The notes beneath the pieces were generated by a model. It made no database searches. It had not been told where the DNA came from and saw nothing but the letters and a program-made list of their open reading frames with translations. A stretch of DNA of 64,000 nt, taken from Bradyrhizobium sp. 4 (GTDB lineage: Bacteria > Pseudomonadota > Alphaproteobacteria > Rhizobiales > Xanthobacteraceae). Every line of letters begins with the position of its first letter. Position 1 is the stretch's first letter. A program made the translations under genes and the position numbers. Below are positions 41,942 through 50,960 of this stretch, piece by piece. The stretch covers positions 4,340,001-4,404,000 of the forward strand of contig NZ_CP064686.1 in assembly GCF_023100905.1 (NCBI RefSeq), in the 5' to 3' direction.

Positions 41942-42028
41942 CGTCATTGCGAGCGGAGCGAAGCAATCCAGAATCCCTCCTCGGAGACAGACTGGATTGC
42001 TTCGTCGCTTCGCTCCTCGCAATGACGG
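41942..42028. repeat. REP-type inverted repeat pair
   Basis: An arm starting CGTCATTGCGAGCGGAGCG and its reverse complement ending in CTCGCAATGACG flank a short loop. Between the arms the subrepeat GAAGCAATCCAG and its complement CTGGATTGCTTC are also visible. The core matches the palindrome at 20255-20292. It lies between two same-strand genes and may stabilise the upstream transcript. Confidence 0.88.
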
Positions 42029-42057
42029 CGAAAAGATGAGCCCGAAAAGATAAGCCA

Positions 42058-42642
42058 ATGAACCACGACGCCTATCCTGACAATTACATCCGGGGCATCC
42101 TCAACAACGTGAAGTCGATCGCGATGGTCGGCGCTTCGCCTGCCAACGTGCGGCCAAGCTATTTCGCGTTCAAATATCTGGCCCAGCGCGGCTACGACAT
42201 GATTCCGGTCAACCCCGGCCATGTCGGCAAGGAGCTGCTCGGAAAACCCTTCGTCGCCTCGCTGTCCGACATCGGCCGCCCCGTCGACATGATCGACATT
42301 TTCCGCAACTCCAGCCACATCATGCCGGTGGTCGAGGAAGCCCTCACCCTCGATCCGCTGCCGATGGTGATCTGGATGCAGCTGGGGGCGCGGGACGATG
42401 CGGCGGCGCTGAAGGCGGAATCGGTCGGTATCAAGGTGGTGATGAACCGCTGTCCCAAGATCGAATATGGCCGCCTGTCGTCGGAGATCTCCTGGATGGG
42501 CGTCAATTCACGCACGCTGAGCTCCAAACGCGCCCCGGTGCCGACGCAGGGCATGCGCTTATCCCTCAATCGGATGAGTGTCGGCGGCGGCGACACCGCG
42601 GCATCGGACCGCGCCGCCAAGAACAAGAGCGAGCAAAGCTGA
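42058..42642 (+). CDS. CoA-binding domain protein (YccU type)
   Basis: The 194-residue protein is a single CoA-binding Rossmann domain of the YccU type: NVKSIAMVGASPANVRPSYF, then GYDMIPVNPGHVGKELLGKP, VDMIDIFRNSSHIMPVVEEA, and the conserved VVMNRCPKIEYGRL. Proteins of this group bind CoA or another nucleotide, but their role is unclear. A Ser/Lys-rich tail of about 45 residues follows. It precedes metY by 138 bases. Confidence 0.88.
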   Translation: MNHDAYPDNYIRGILNNVKSIAMVGASPANVRPSYFAFKYLAQRGYDMIPVNPGHVGKELLGKPFVASLSDIGRPVDMIDIFRNSSHIMPVVEEALTLDPLPMVIWMQLGARDDAAALKAESVGIKVVMNRCPKIEYGRLSSEISWMGVNSRTLSSKRAPVPTQGMRLSLNRMSVGGGDTAASDRAAKNKSEQS

Positions 42643-42780
42643 CGCAATTGCGAAGGTTTCATTTCGCGAACGCGACAATGCGTAGCACGATCGTTCCGAT
42701 GTGAAGCCGCGCCTTGACGGCAGCCGCGGCGCCAATCAGCATGCCGCGCGATTTCAGACCACGAGAACAGGACGCCCTCA

Positions 42781-44061
42781 ATGAGCGATCGCCTTCCGGG
42801 ATTTTCGACCCTCGCCGTGCATGCCGGTGCACAGCCCGATCCCACCACCGGTGCGCGCGCGACTCCGATCTATCAAACGACATCGTTCGTCTTCAACGAC
42901 GCCGACCACGCCGCCTCGCTGTTCGGCCTGCAGGCGTTCGGCAACATCTATACCCGCATCGGCAATCCCACCAATGCGGTGCTGGAAGAGCGCGTCGCGG
43001 CGCTCGAAGGCGGCACGGCCGCGCTTGCGGTGGCCTCGGGCCATGCCGCGCAGGTCGTGGTGCTGCAGCAATTGCTCCAGCCCGGCGACGAGTTCATCGC
43101 CGCGCGAAAGCTCTATGGCGGCTCGATCAACCAGTTCACGCACGCGTTCAAGAGCTTCGGCTGGAACGTGGTGTGGGCCGATCCCGACGACATCGCGAGC
43201 TTCGAACGCGCGGTCACGCCGCGCACGAAAGCGATCTTCATCGAGTCCATCGCCAATCCCGCCGGCAGCATCACTGACATCGAGGCGATCTCGACGGTGG
43301 CGCGCAAGGCCGGCGTACCGCTGATCGTCGACAACACGCTGGCCTCGCCCTATCTGATCCGTCCCATCGACCACGGTGCCGACATCGTCGTGCACTCGCT
43401 GACGAAATTTCTCGGCGGCCATGGCAATTCGATCGGTGGCATCATCGTCGATGCCGGCACCTTCGACTGGTCGACCGGCGGCAAATATCCGATGCTCTCC
43501 GAGCCACGGCCCGAATATCACGGCATCCGGCTGCAGGAGACGTTCGGCAATTTCGCCTTCGCGATCGCCTGCCGCGTACTCGGCCTGCGCGACCTCGGAC
43601 CCGCGCTGTCGCCGTTCAACGCCTTCATGATCCTCACCGGCATCGAGACATTGCCGCTGCGCATGCAGAAGCACTGCGACAATGCGAAAGCGGTCGCCGA
43701 ATTCCTCGCCGGCCATCCGGCGGTGGCCGCGGTGAACTATGCGGGCCTTGCAAGCGACAAGTACAACCAGCTCGCGCGCAAATACGCGCCGAAGGGTGCC
43801 GGCGCCGTGTTCACTTTCAGCCTGAAGGGCGGCTACGATGCCGGCGTCAGCCTGGTGTCGAAGTTGCAGCTGTTCTCGCATCTTGCCAATGTCGGCGACA
43901 CCCGCTCGCTGGTCATCCATCCGGCCTCGACCACGCACAGCCAGCTCGACGACGCCGCCAAGGTCAAGTCCGGCGCCGGCCCCGACGTGGTGCGGCTCTC
44001 GATCGGCATCGAGGACAAGGAAGATTTGATCGCCGATCTGGAACAGGCGCTGGGCGCGTAG
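42781..44061 (+). CDS. metY: O-acetylhomoserine (thiol)-lyase
   Basis: This PLP enzyme makes homocysteine from O-acetylhomoserine and sulfide in methionine synthesis. The 426-residue protein has the Cys/Met-metabolism fold: FNDADHAASLFGLQAFGNIY, YTRIGNPTNAVLEERVAALE, the PLP-lysine region VVHSLTKFLGGHGNSIGG, and the C-terminal TFSLKGGYDAGV and SLVIHPASTTHSQL. The ATG has AGGACG upstream. No clear SAM riboswitch was found in the 138 bases upstream. Confidence 0.95.
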   Translation: MSDRLPGFSTLAVHAGAQPDPTTGARATPIYQTTSFVFNDADHAASLFGLQAFGNIYTRIGNPTNAVLEERVAALEGGTAALAVASGHAAQVVVLQQLLQPGDEFIAARKLYGGSINQFTHAFKSFGWNVVWADPDDIASFERAVTPRTKAIFIESIANPAGSITDIEAISTVARKAGVPLIVDNTLASPYLIRPIDHGADIVVHSLTKFLGGHGNSIGGIIVDAGTFDWSTGGKYPMLSEPRPEYHGIRLQETFGNFAFAIACRVLGLRDLGPALSPFNAFMILTGIETLPLRMQKHCDNAKAVAEFLAGHPAVAAVNYAGLASDKYNQLARKYAPKGAGAVFTFSLKGGYDAGVSLVSKLQLFSHLANVGDTRSLVIHPASTTHSQLDDAAKVKSGAGPDVVRLSIGIEDKEDLIADLEQALGA

Positions 44062-44073
44062 CTGTTCTGGTCA

Positions 44074-44101
44074 TTCCGGGGCGCCTGAGTGCGCCCCGGA
44101 A
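44074..44101. terminator. GC-rich hairpin after metY
   Basis: TTCCGGGGCGC-CTGAGT-GCGCCCCGGAA is a perfect 11-base stem. There is no T tract. It resembles a dispersed Bradyrhizobium hairpin repeat and may act as a transcription end. Confidence 0.6.
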
Positions 44102-44181
44102 AATGGCTCCAGTTAACAGTCATTAACCATATCTGCCGCATACATCGTCACTGGATCACCCCTTTTGATTCGGAGCCGACG

Positions 44182-44526
44182 ATGCTGCGCTGGATGGTGC
44201 CTGCCCTTGCGGGGATGCTAACGGTCTCAGCTGCGATTGCCGCCGATTTGCCGGCCACGCCGAGGCGGCGGGCTGCCGCTCCGCCACAGGAGCCGCCGCA
44301 GGTTTATGTCGAGACCGATCCGGATGCGCTAATCTCGCCGGCCTACGGCATCGGCAGCTACATCCGCAATTTGCCGGGTACGCCACTACTGCCGGGCTCG
44401 CATACGCTGCCGGGCTATTACGGCCGCCCCTGGGACTACGATTACCAAGGCGCGTATTACGGCGGGAAGCAGGTCGATTATTTCTGGCGCCTGCCCTATT
44501 CGTGCGGCATCTACGGCTATTGCTGA
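44182..44526 (+). CDS. exported hypothetical protein
   Basis: The 114-residue protein has a signal peptide (MLRWMVPALAGMLTVSAAIA, cut near IAAD), a Pro/Arg-rich linker, and a mature part with YETDPD-like acidic sequence and aromatic/Gly repeats ending YSCGIYGYC with two Cys. It would be periplasmic or surface-exposed. ATG 44182 starts the signal peptide; the upstream frame from 44089 is not needed. Function is unknown. It converges with ctaA. Confidence 0.68.
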   Translation: MLRWMVPALAGMLTVSAAIAADLPATPRRRAAAPPQEPPQVYVETDPDALISPAYGIGSYIRNLPGTPLLPGSHTLPGYYGRPWDYDYQGAYYGGKQVDYFWRLPYSCGIYGYC

Positions 44527-44539
44527 AGAGCAGATCCGA

Positions 44540-45622
44540 TCAGCTGGCCTGACCGACGGGAACGGCGCGCGGCTGCGCTTCGGTTGCGCCACGCGTCGCG
44601 AGCCGTTCGGTCTGCATCACCGCAAGCGTCAGCACCACGATTGCGACCGCCTGATGCGCGAGCGCGAGATCAATCGGCACCTGGTTGAGCAGCGTGAGGA
44701 TGCCGAGCACGCCTTGCAGGCTGACCGCGCCGAGCAGCAAAAGCGCGCCGCTCGCCGCAGACCCCGCGCGTGAACGCACCGCATCGAACCCGTGCAACGC
44801 CGCCAGCGCGAACAGCGCATAGGCCGTCATACGGTGCTCGAACTGCACCGTCAGCACATTGTCGAACATGTTGCGCCACCACGGCGTCTCGAACCACAGC
44901 CGCTCCCCTGACGGAATGAACGCGCCGTCGATCTGCGGCCAGGTGTTGTAGGCGCGGCCGGCGCGTAGGCCCGCAACCAGCGCACCGAAATAGATCTGGA
45001 TGAAGGTCACGACCAGGAGCAAGGCGCTCGTGAAGCGCAGCCGCGAGGGTGCTGCGATCGGCGGACGCTCGGCAAGCCGCCGCACCGTCCAGACGATGCC
45101 GGCGAAGATCACGAGCGCGAGCACAAGATGCGTTGCCAGCCGATATTGCGACACCTCGACGCGTTCAGACAGCCCCGAGGCCACCATCCACCAGCCCACC
45201 GCGCCCTGGAGTCCGCCGAGCCCGAACAACAGCCACAACCGCCGCTTCAACTCGCCGGACAGGCCGCCGCGCCAGAGGAAGAACAGGAACGGCAAAAGAT
45301 AAGCGACGCCGATGAAACGGCCGAGCAGCCGGTGGCTCCATTCCCACCAGAAGATCTCCTTGAACTCGGACAGGCTCATGCCGGCGTTGAGCTCGCGATA
45401 TTGCGGGATCGTCTTGTAGGCCTCGAAGGCCGCCGTCCACTGCGCTTCCGAGAGTGGCGGAACGCTGCCCGCGACCGGCTTCCATTCGACGATCGAGAGT
45501 CCCGATTCCGTCAGCCGCGTCGCGCCGCCGACCAGCACCATCAGCGCGATCAGCGCAGCGACTGAGATCAGCCACCAGCGCACGGCGCGATGCGGCTCGG
45601 TGGGGGCGGAAATCGTCGTCAT
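44540..45622 (-). CDS. ctaA: heme A synthase (COX15/CtaA)
   Basis: This integral membrane enzyme makes heme A from heme O for cytochrome c oxidase. The 360-residue protein has eight hydrophobic helices with family histidines in EFKEIFWWEWSHRLLGRFIG, in VQFEHRMTAYALF and in LAHQAVAIVVL. The ATG at 45622 is chosen (MTTISAPTEPH); a TTG three codons upstream is in frame. It is divergent from the DUF2842 gene, 93 bases away. Confidence 0.95.
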   Translation of the reverse strand: MTTISAPTEPHRAVRWWLISVAALIALMVLVGGATRLTESGLSIVEWKPVAGSVPPLSEAQWTAAFEAYKTIPQYRELNAGMSLSEFKEIFWWEWSHRLLGRFIGVAYLLPFLFFLWRGGLSGELKRRLWLLFGLGGLQGAVGWWMVASGLSERVEVSQYRLATHLVLALVIFAGIVWTVRRLAERPPIAAPSRLRFTSALLLVVTFIQIYFGALVAGLRAGRAYNTWPQIDGAFIPSGERLWFETPWWRNMFDNVLTVQFEHRMTAYALFALAALHGFDAVRSRAGSAASGALLLLGAVSLQGVLGILTLLNQVPIDLALAHQAVAIVVLTLAVMQTERLATRGATEAQPRAVPVGQAS

Positions 45623-45715
45623 TCGAGGCAAAACCAGAGCTTGAACCGGACTGCGTGCCCCTTATAGTCCCCCGCTTCCGCAGCGCAAGTTACGTGAAAG
45701 CCGCGACATTCCGTC

Positions 45716-45937
45716 ATGACGATCCGCACCCGCAAGTTCCTCGGCACCATCCTGCTCCTGGTGCTCGCCACCGTCTGGGCCCTACTCGGCATGGCGCTGG
45801 CGCAGATGCCCTGGATTGCCGAATCCGGCTGGCGGCAGGCAATCTATTACGTGGTGGTCGGCATGGGCTGGGTGCTGCCGGCCATGCCGATCATAAGCTG
45901 GATGCAGCGGCCCGACCGGGTCAAGTCGAGTTCGTAG
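45716..45937 (+). CDS. DUF2842 membrane protein
   Basis: The 73-residue protein has two hydrophobic helices with a short loop, starting MTIRTRKFLGTILLLVLA and ending MQRPDRVKSSS. This is the DUF2842 pattern, found in alphaproteobacteria. Function is unknown. It is divergent from ctaA, and an association with cytochrome oxidase assembly is conceivable but not shown. Confidence 0.82.
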   Translation: MTIRTRKFLGTILLLVLATVWALLGMALAQMPWIAESGWRQAIYYVVVGMGWVLPAMPIISWMQRPDRVKSSS

Positions 45938-45958
45938 CGCTTCCAGTTCGTAGCGCTT

Positions 45959-47002
45959 CTAGGTCGCGGCTGTGCCGGTCGGCTTCACCGGCGCAAAAGC
46001 AACCCCCGACACCAGCACCCGCATGATGCGCAGCGAGCGCACCCGGCCATCCCAGGAAATGCGCGGCAGCGCGCGCAGATTGGTGCGTCCCTCCGCGTCC
46101 ACGACACCCGGGATCGTCGTCACCGCGCTGGCAAAGCCGGCCTCCTCCGCCATGATGACATGGCTGCGCCGGAACGAGGCGCGATCGCCGAACGGAAAGG
46201 CGAGATGCCGGATGTCGCGATCGAAGGCCGCTTCCGCGACTGCCTTGCCCATCGTCATCTCGCGCAGCGCGGCCGCATCCTTCATGTTGGTGAGAACGGG
46301 ATAATTCACGGTCGCACTGCCGATCGTCACCAGCGGGTCGGCCGCAAGCCTCGCCAGATCCTCCCAATTCATCGATGCCTCGCGTGAGAGCGCGGCAAGG
46401 TCGACCCGGTAGCGCGTGCAGAGGTCTGCGATCGCAGCCGACACATCCGCCGGCGGCAGCGAGCGCAGCCAGGCCTCGACGAACGAAAACAGCGCCTGCT
46501 TCTCGGCGTTATCAGTAACCGTGAAGCGCTGCTCCTTGTCGCCCATCATCAGGCTGACACGGCTCTCGCGCGCGATCACCTGTTCGAGTCCGAGCCACCA
46601 GGCCTCACCGACGCCGTCGGGAAACGCCGTAGGCACATAGATCGTGAAGGGCACGGCATGGCGCGCCAGCACCGGATAGGCAAAGTCGATCAGGTCCTTG
46701 CCGGCGCCGTCGAAGGTGAGTGCCACGAAGCGCCGCTGTTCCGACAGTGTCACCGCGCGCCGGCAGACCTCGTCCATGCCGAGAAAATCGTACTTCCACC
46801 GCTTCAGCGCGCGAATGGCGCGATCGAGGAAATGCGGTGTGATCTCGTCCTCGCGCAGCGGCTGAAACCCGCCGCGCCGCCTCGGCCGCACATGCGCAAA
46901 GCGCAGGATGGCGCCGGCACCACGACTGCGCAGCGCAGCCTGCCCTGTGAACCAGGTCAGCTCAAGGCGCAGCCGTTCCAGCCATCTGTCGTCGGATGCC
47001 AA
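45959..47002 (-). CDS. polysaccharide deacetylase-like protein with lost catalytic residues
   Basis: The 347-residue protein has the NodB-homology fold (LTFDGAGKDLIDFAYPVLAR, FTIYVPTAFP, LAFPFGDRASF), but the motifs that bind metal are altered. The canonical TFDDG reads TFDGA (96-100), so the catalytic Asp pair is broken. The HxxxH metal motif reads SATVNYP (229-235), with Ala and Tyr in place of the two His. It is therefore probably a pseudoenzyme or has changed chemistry. The start is TTG 47002 with a strong GAGGTGGGA upstream. It is divergent from the FemAB-like gene and heads the exopolysaccharide block. Confidence 0.85.
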   Translation of the reverse strand: MASDDRWLERLRLELTWFTGQAALRSRGAGAILRFAHVRPRRRGGFQPLREDEITPHFLDRAIRALKRWKYDFLGMDEVCRRAVTLSEQRRFVALTFDGAGKDLIDFAYPVLARHAVPFTIYVPTAFPDGVGEAWWLGLEQVIARESRVSLMMGDKEQRFTVTDNAEKQALFSFVEAWLRSLPPADVSAAIADLCTRYRVDLAALSREASMNWEDLARLAADPLVTIGSATVNYPVLTNMKDAAALREMTMGKAVAEAAFDRDIRHLAFPFGDRASFRRSHVIMAEEAGFASAVTTIPGVVDAEGRTNLRALPRISWDGRVRSLRIMRVLVSGVAFAPVKPTGTAAT

Positions 47003-47128
47003 TGTCCCACCTCGCGCCCGTCGGCGGCCGTTCCCCTCTTATAGTCATTACTCTTTGTTGACACTTCTTTGCAAAGGTCGGCCACAGGCCGAATTACGCA
47101 TATTTTTGATTTCTCGACAGGTTCGCGA

Positions 47129-48310
47129 ATGACCATGGCTGCGGCGATGCAAAGCCGGACGGCAGAATTGCCAGCGCGGTCGAAAGCGGGCCGCATCGTG
47201 CATGTCGATATCGTGACCGATCTCGGCGCGGCCGAGGCCGCCTGGCGCGCCTTCGAGCAGCCCGGCCGCCTCTTCACGCCCTATCAGCGATTTGATCTGC
47301 TCAGTCCCTGGCAGCGTCTGGTCGGCGAGCACGAACGCGCCCGCCCTTTCATCGTCGTGGCCCGCGATGCCGAGCATCAGCCACTGCTGCTGCTGCCGCT
47401 CTCGCTGCGCCAAAACCACGGCGTCCGTACGGCCTGCTTCATGGGCGGCAAGCACACGACCTTCAACATGGGCCTGTGGAACGCCGAATTTGCAGCGCAG
47501 GTCACCATCGGCGATCTCGACGCGCTGCTTGCGCCGCTCGGCGAGCATGCCGACGTTCTCGCACTGACGCAGCAGCCGCTGCACTGGAACGACCAGCAGA
47601 ACCCGTTCGCGCATTTGCCGCGCCAGAGCGCGATCAACGGCTGCCCGCTGCTCACGATGGAACCGGGCGGTCCGCCGGCATCGCGGATCAGCAACTCCTT
47701 CCGCCGCCGCCTCAAGAGCAAGGAGAAGAAGCTCCAGGCGCTCGCCGGTTATCGCTATCACTTGGCGACCACCGATGCGGACATCACCCGCCTGCTCGAC
47801 TGGTTCTTCCGCGTCAAGCCGGCGCGGATGGCCGAACAGAAGCTTCCCAACGTCTTCGCCGAGCCCGGCGTCGAGCCATTCGTCCGCAGCGCCTGCCTTG
47901 CGCCACGCGGTGACGGCCGCGCCATCGACATCCATGCGCTCGAATGCGACGACGAGGTGATCGCGATCTTCGCCGGCGTCGCCGACGGCCAGCGCTTCTC
48001 GATGATGTTCAACACCTACACGATGTCCGAGCACGCCCGCTACAGCCCCGGGCTGATCCTGATGCGTTACATCATCGACCGCTGCGCCGAGCGCGGCTAC
48101 CGCTCGCTCGACCTCGGCATCGGCTCGGACGAGTACAAGCGGATGTTCTGCAAGGACGACCAGGACATCTTCGACAGTTTTGTTCCGCTGACGTCACGCG
48201 GAAAGCTCGCGGCCATGGCGATGTCCTCGCTGAGCCACGGCAAGCGGCTGGTGAAGCAGAACCAGATGTTGTTCGACCTGGCGCAGCGGCTACGGCGAGC
48301 GTTCGGGTAG
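47129..48310 (+). CDS. GNAT/FemAB-like acyltransferase (CelD/BcsL type)
   Basis: The 393-residue protein is a double GNAT-like fold of the CelD/BcsL/FemAB group (PF13480 type), with family segments FTPYQRFDLLSPWQRL, LLLLPLSLRQNHGVRTACF, and ARYSPGLILMRYIIDRCAER near the C-terminus, then LDLGIGSDEYKRMFC. Members are often in exopolysaccharide and cellulose loci, where they may transfer acyl groups. The ATG 47129 is chosen (MTMAAAMQSR). It is divergent from the deacetylase-like gene and convergent with the wzz-like gene. Confidence 0.85.
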   Translation: MTMAAAMQSRTAELPARSKAGRIVHVDIVTDLGAAEAAWRAFEQPGRLFTPYQRFDLLSPWQRLVGEHERARPFIVVARDAEHQPLLLLPLSLRQNHGVRTACFMGGKHTTFNMGLWNAEFAAQVTIGDLDALLAPLGEHADVLALTQQPLHWNDQQNPFAHLPRQSAINGCPLLTMEPGGPPASRISNSFRRRLKSKEKKLQALAGYRYHLATTDADITRLLDWFFRVKPARMAEQKLPNVFAEPGVEPFVRSACLAPRGDGRAIDIHALECDDEVIAIFAGVADGQRFSMMFNTYTMSEHARYSPGLILMRYIIDRCAERGYRSLDLGIGSDEYKRMFCKDDQDIFDSFVPLTSRGKLAAMAMSSLSHGKRLVKQNQMLFDLAQRLRRAFG

Positions 48311-48482
48311 CTCTCGCATTGCACGACTGCCCTCCTTCTCCCCTTGTGGGAGAAGGTGGCGCGAAGCGCCGGATGAGGGGCTGTATCAGCAAATCAAAAT
48401 GCGAGAGGCATGCCCGGAGAGAGACCCCTCACCCGTCTCGCCGCTATCGCGGCGAGCCACCCTCTCCCACAGGGGGAGAGGG
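48311..48482. repeat. composite palindromic repeat element
   Basis: The gap between two convergent genes holds two inverted hairpin arms, TCTCCCCTTGTGGGAGAAGG near 48340 and CCCTCTCCCACAGGGGGAG near 48462, typical of a dispersed Bradyrhizobium repeat. A second inverted repeat, CTCTCGCATT at 48311 and AATGCGAGAG at 48399, flanks the left arm. Confidence 0.8.
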
Positions 48483-48492
48483 TAAGAAACGC

Positions 48493-50757
48493 CTACGCCG
48501 CCACGACGCGTGGCGCGTCCCTCGCATCCGACGGCTGCACGGACCTGCTCAGCATCGTCACTTCGCTGAAGCCGACGGCGCTGAGCTGCTCGCACATCAG
48601 CGCGCGCGCATCCGGCGTCATCGACGCCTCGGGCACCACGACGGCGCGGGCATTCGCCGTCAGGAGCTCGGCCGGAAGGTCGGAGGCACTGCCGGCATCG
48701 AGCAGCACGTGGTCGTAGGCGCGCAGCAGCGCGTCGATCGCGAGCGTCACGCGCGGCGACTGCAACAGGCTGCGATCGAAGCCGGAGCGGCCGGCCATGA
48801 CCAGATGCAGCCGCGAGAGCTTGTCGCGGGTGATGATCTGCGCGAACGATGCCTCGCCCTGCATCAGCTCGGCAAGGCCGGGTGCCGAGGCATCGACGGA
48901 CACGGCGGCCATGGTCGGCGAGGACGCGGCGAGATCGACTACGACGACCCGCGCGTCGCGCGCCAGGTGCCGGGCCAACGTCAGCGCCGACAGCGTGATG
49001 GCTTCGCCGCTCGCCGTGCCGAGCACCGTGACTTTCTTCGCCATGGTCCCGGCGGCGCGCAGGCTGTCGGCCAGCTGTTCGATCTCCGCGAATTCGGTGA
49101 CATCGGCGTCAGCCGTCATCTCCGGCTGAAGCGGCGCGGGTTCTGCCATGACTGGATCGACGAAGGGCTCGACCACCACCGGTTGGACGATCTGTTCCTG
49201 GCGAGCCGACGCCCGCGTGAGCGCTGGCGCGAACACCGCTACCGCCCGGGGCGCGGTCTGGCGCAACAATTCTCCGGTGACGACGACGCCGGACGAGAGC
49301 AGCAGTGTCGCGATCGTTGCGATCAGCACGATCGGCAGCTTCTTCGGATAGGCTGGCGTGTTCGAGACGACGGCGCGCGAGATGATGCGGCCATCCGTCG
49401 GCGCGGTGTCGATGGTCTCGCGGGTGTTGGCTTCACGGTACTTCGCGAGATAGGTTTCGAGCAGGTCGCGCTGGGCCTTGGCCTCACGCTCGAGGGCGCG
49501 GAGCTGCACGTCCTGGCCGTTGGTGGCCGTCGCCTGCTTCTTGAGCTGCTCGAGGCTTGCGGACAATTCCTGAACGCGGCCGCTGGCGGCGCGCGCATCG
49601 TTTTCGAGCGTGCGGGCGAGCTTGGCGGCCTCGTCGCGGATCTGGGTGTCGAGGTCGGCGAGCTGCGCCTTCAATTCTTTGATGCGCGGATGGTTGCCAA
49701 GTAAGGTCGACGATTGCTCGGCCAACTGCGCCCGCAACGCCACGCGCTGCTGCGAAGGCGTACGCATCGATTCCGAGTTCAGCACTTCGGACGATTCGAT
49801 CGGCTTGCCGCTCTGGATCATCTCGCGGATCAGGCGCGCCTTGGACTCGGCGTCGGCCTTGAGTGCGCGCGCATTGTTGAGCTGGGTGTTGACCTCGCCC
49901 ATCTGCTGGTTCGACAGCGTCGTGTTGTTGGTGCCGACGAACAGGCTCGACTTGGAGCGGAAGTCCTCGGCCTTCGCTTCGGCCTCGGAGACATTCCGTC
50001 GCAGCTCGTCGATCCTGCCGGCATACCACTGGCTGGCGTTTCGGGCCTGATCCTGGCGCGCATCCTGCTGGAGCACGAGATAGCCGTCGGCGATCGAATT
50101 GGCGACGCGCACGGCGAGATCGGGATCGGCAGACTGGAATTCGATCACGATCACGCGTGACTTATCGACGGCGTAGGCCTGGAGGCGCTCGTAATAAGCG
50201 TCCAGCACGCGTTCTTCCGGCGTCATCGAGAACGGATCGCGGCCGATGCCGATCAGCGCCGCAAGCGACTTCAGCGGTGAAATGCCTTGCAGCACCGGAT
50301 CGAACTCGGGCCGTTCCGCAAGCTTGTTCTTCTTGATGATCTCGCGCGCGAGATCGCGCGACAGCACGAGCTGCACCTGGCTGGTGACGGCCTCGGCGTC
50401 GAGCGCCTGCCGTTCCTCGGCGCGATCACTGTTGGGGCGCAGAAACACGTTCTCGCGGCCGTCGATCAGGATGCGGGATTCGGACTTGTAGCGCGGCGTG
50501 ATGAGATTGACGATCGCGACTGATGCGACCAGCGCCAGCACCGTCGGCACGATGATCCAGCCGCGCTTGCGCGCCAATGCCGCACCGAGCGCGTGCAGGT
50601 CGATGTCGCCGGATTCGACTGGCGCCGGCCGCGGAGCAACGGACGCAGGCTTCGCTTCAATGCTAGGCTCGAGTTCGGCCCGCTTGGCTGCGACCTTCGA
50701 GACAGCCCGCTCGACCACCGCCTTGTCCTTGCCGGCACGCCAGAACGCTAAACGCAT
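48493..50757 (-). CDS. Wzz/GumC-type polysaccharide co-polymerase with degenerate kinase-like C-terminal domain
   Basis: This 754-residue protein would control exopolysaccharide chain length in the inner membrane. It has a first membrane helix near residues 67-86 (WIIVPTVLALVASVAIVNLI), a long coiled-coil periplasmic domain, a second helix near 465-490 (LPIVLIATIATLLLSSGVVV), and a cytoplasmic nucleotide-binding-like domain at 576-754. In that domain the Walker A motif reads LGTASGEAITLS, lacking the Lys, and no Tyr-rich tail is present, so kinase activity is unlikely. The start at ATG 50757 has GGGAG upstream. It is divergent from the GT4 gene and on the same strand as the deacetylase-like gene. 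Confidence 0.9.
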   Translation of the reverse strand: MRLAFWRAGKDKAVVERAVSKVAAKRAELEPSIEAKPASVAPRPAPVESGDIDLHALGAALARKRGWIIVPTVLALVASVAIVNLITPRYKSESRILIDGRENVFLRPNSDRAEERQALDAEAVTSQVQLVLSRDLAREIIKKNKLAERPEFDPVLQGISPLKSLAALIGIGRDPFSMTPEERVLDAYYERLQAYAVDKSRVIVIEFQSADPDLAVRVANSIADGYLVLQQDARQDQARNASQWYAGRIDELRRNVSEAEAKAEDFRSKSSLFVGTNNTTLSNQQMGEVNTQLNNARALKADAESKARLIREMIQSGKPIESSEVLNSESMRTPSQQRVALRAQLAEQSSTLLGNHPRIKELKAQLADLDTQIRDEAAKLARTLENDARAASGRVQELSASLEQLKKQATATNGQDVQLRALEREAKAQRDLLETYLAKYREANTRETIDTAPTDGRIISRAVVSNTPAYPKKLPIVLIATIATLLLSSGVVVTGELLRQTAPRAVAVFAPALTRASARQEQIVQPVVVEPFVDPVMAEPAPLQPEMTADADVTEFAEIEQLADSLRAAGTMAKKVTVLGTASGEAITLSALTLARHLARDARVVVVDLAASSPTMAAVSVDASAPGLAELMQGEASFAQIITRDKLSRLHLVMAGRSGFDRSLLQSPRVTLAIDALLRAYDHVLLDAGSASDLPAELLTANARAVVVPEASMTPDARALMCEQLSAVGFSEVTMLSRSVQPSDARDAPRVVAA

Positions 50758-50960
50758 CGAACACTCCCGCAGGCGCAACGCCACGAACCTACCTCAACCG
50801 GCGCGATTACACTCCATTAAGGTTGCCGCTGGGTTAATCGTGGCGTGCGGCAGCTCGCGCGTGCACGTCCGTCACCGTTTGTTAACCACGGGGGCTCTTA
50901 ATCCGTCTCGATATTTCGTGAGATTGTTCGAGCATTCGCCGTCGAGCGCTGGTTTTGATC

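Noticed and set aside
42643..42780. SAM riboswitch before metY
   Set aside because: The 138 bases hold GC-rich inverted pieces but not the conserved core of the SAM-II, SAM-V or SAM/SAH classes that I could recognise; a covariance-model search would settle it.
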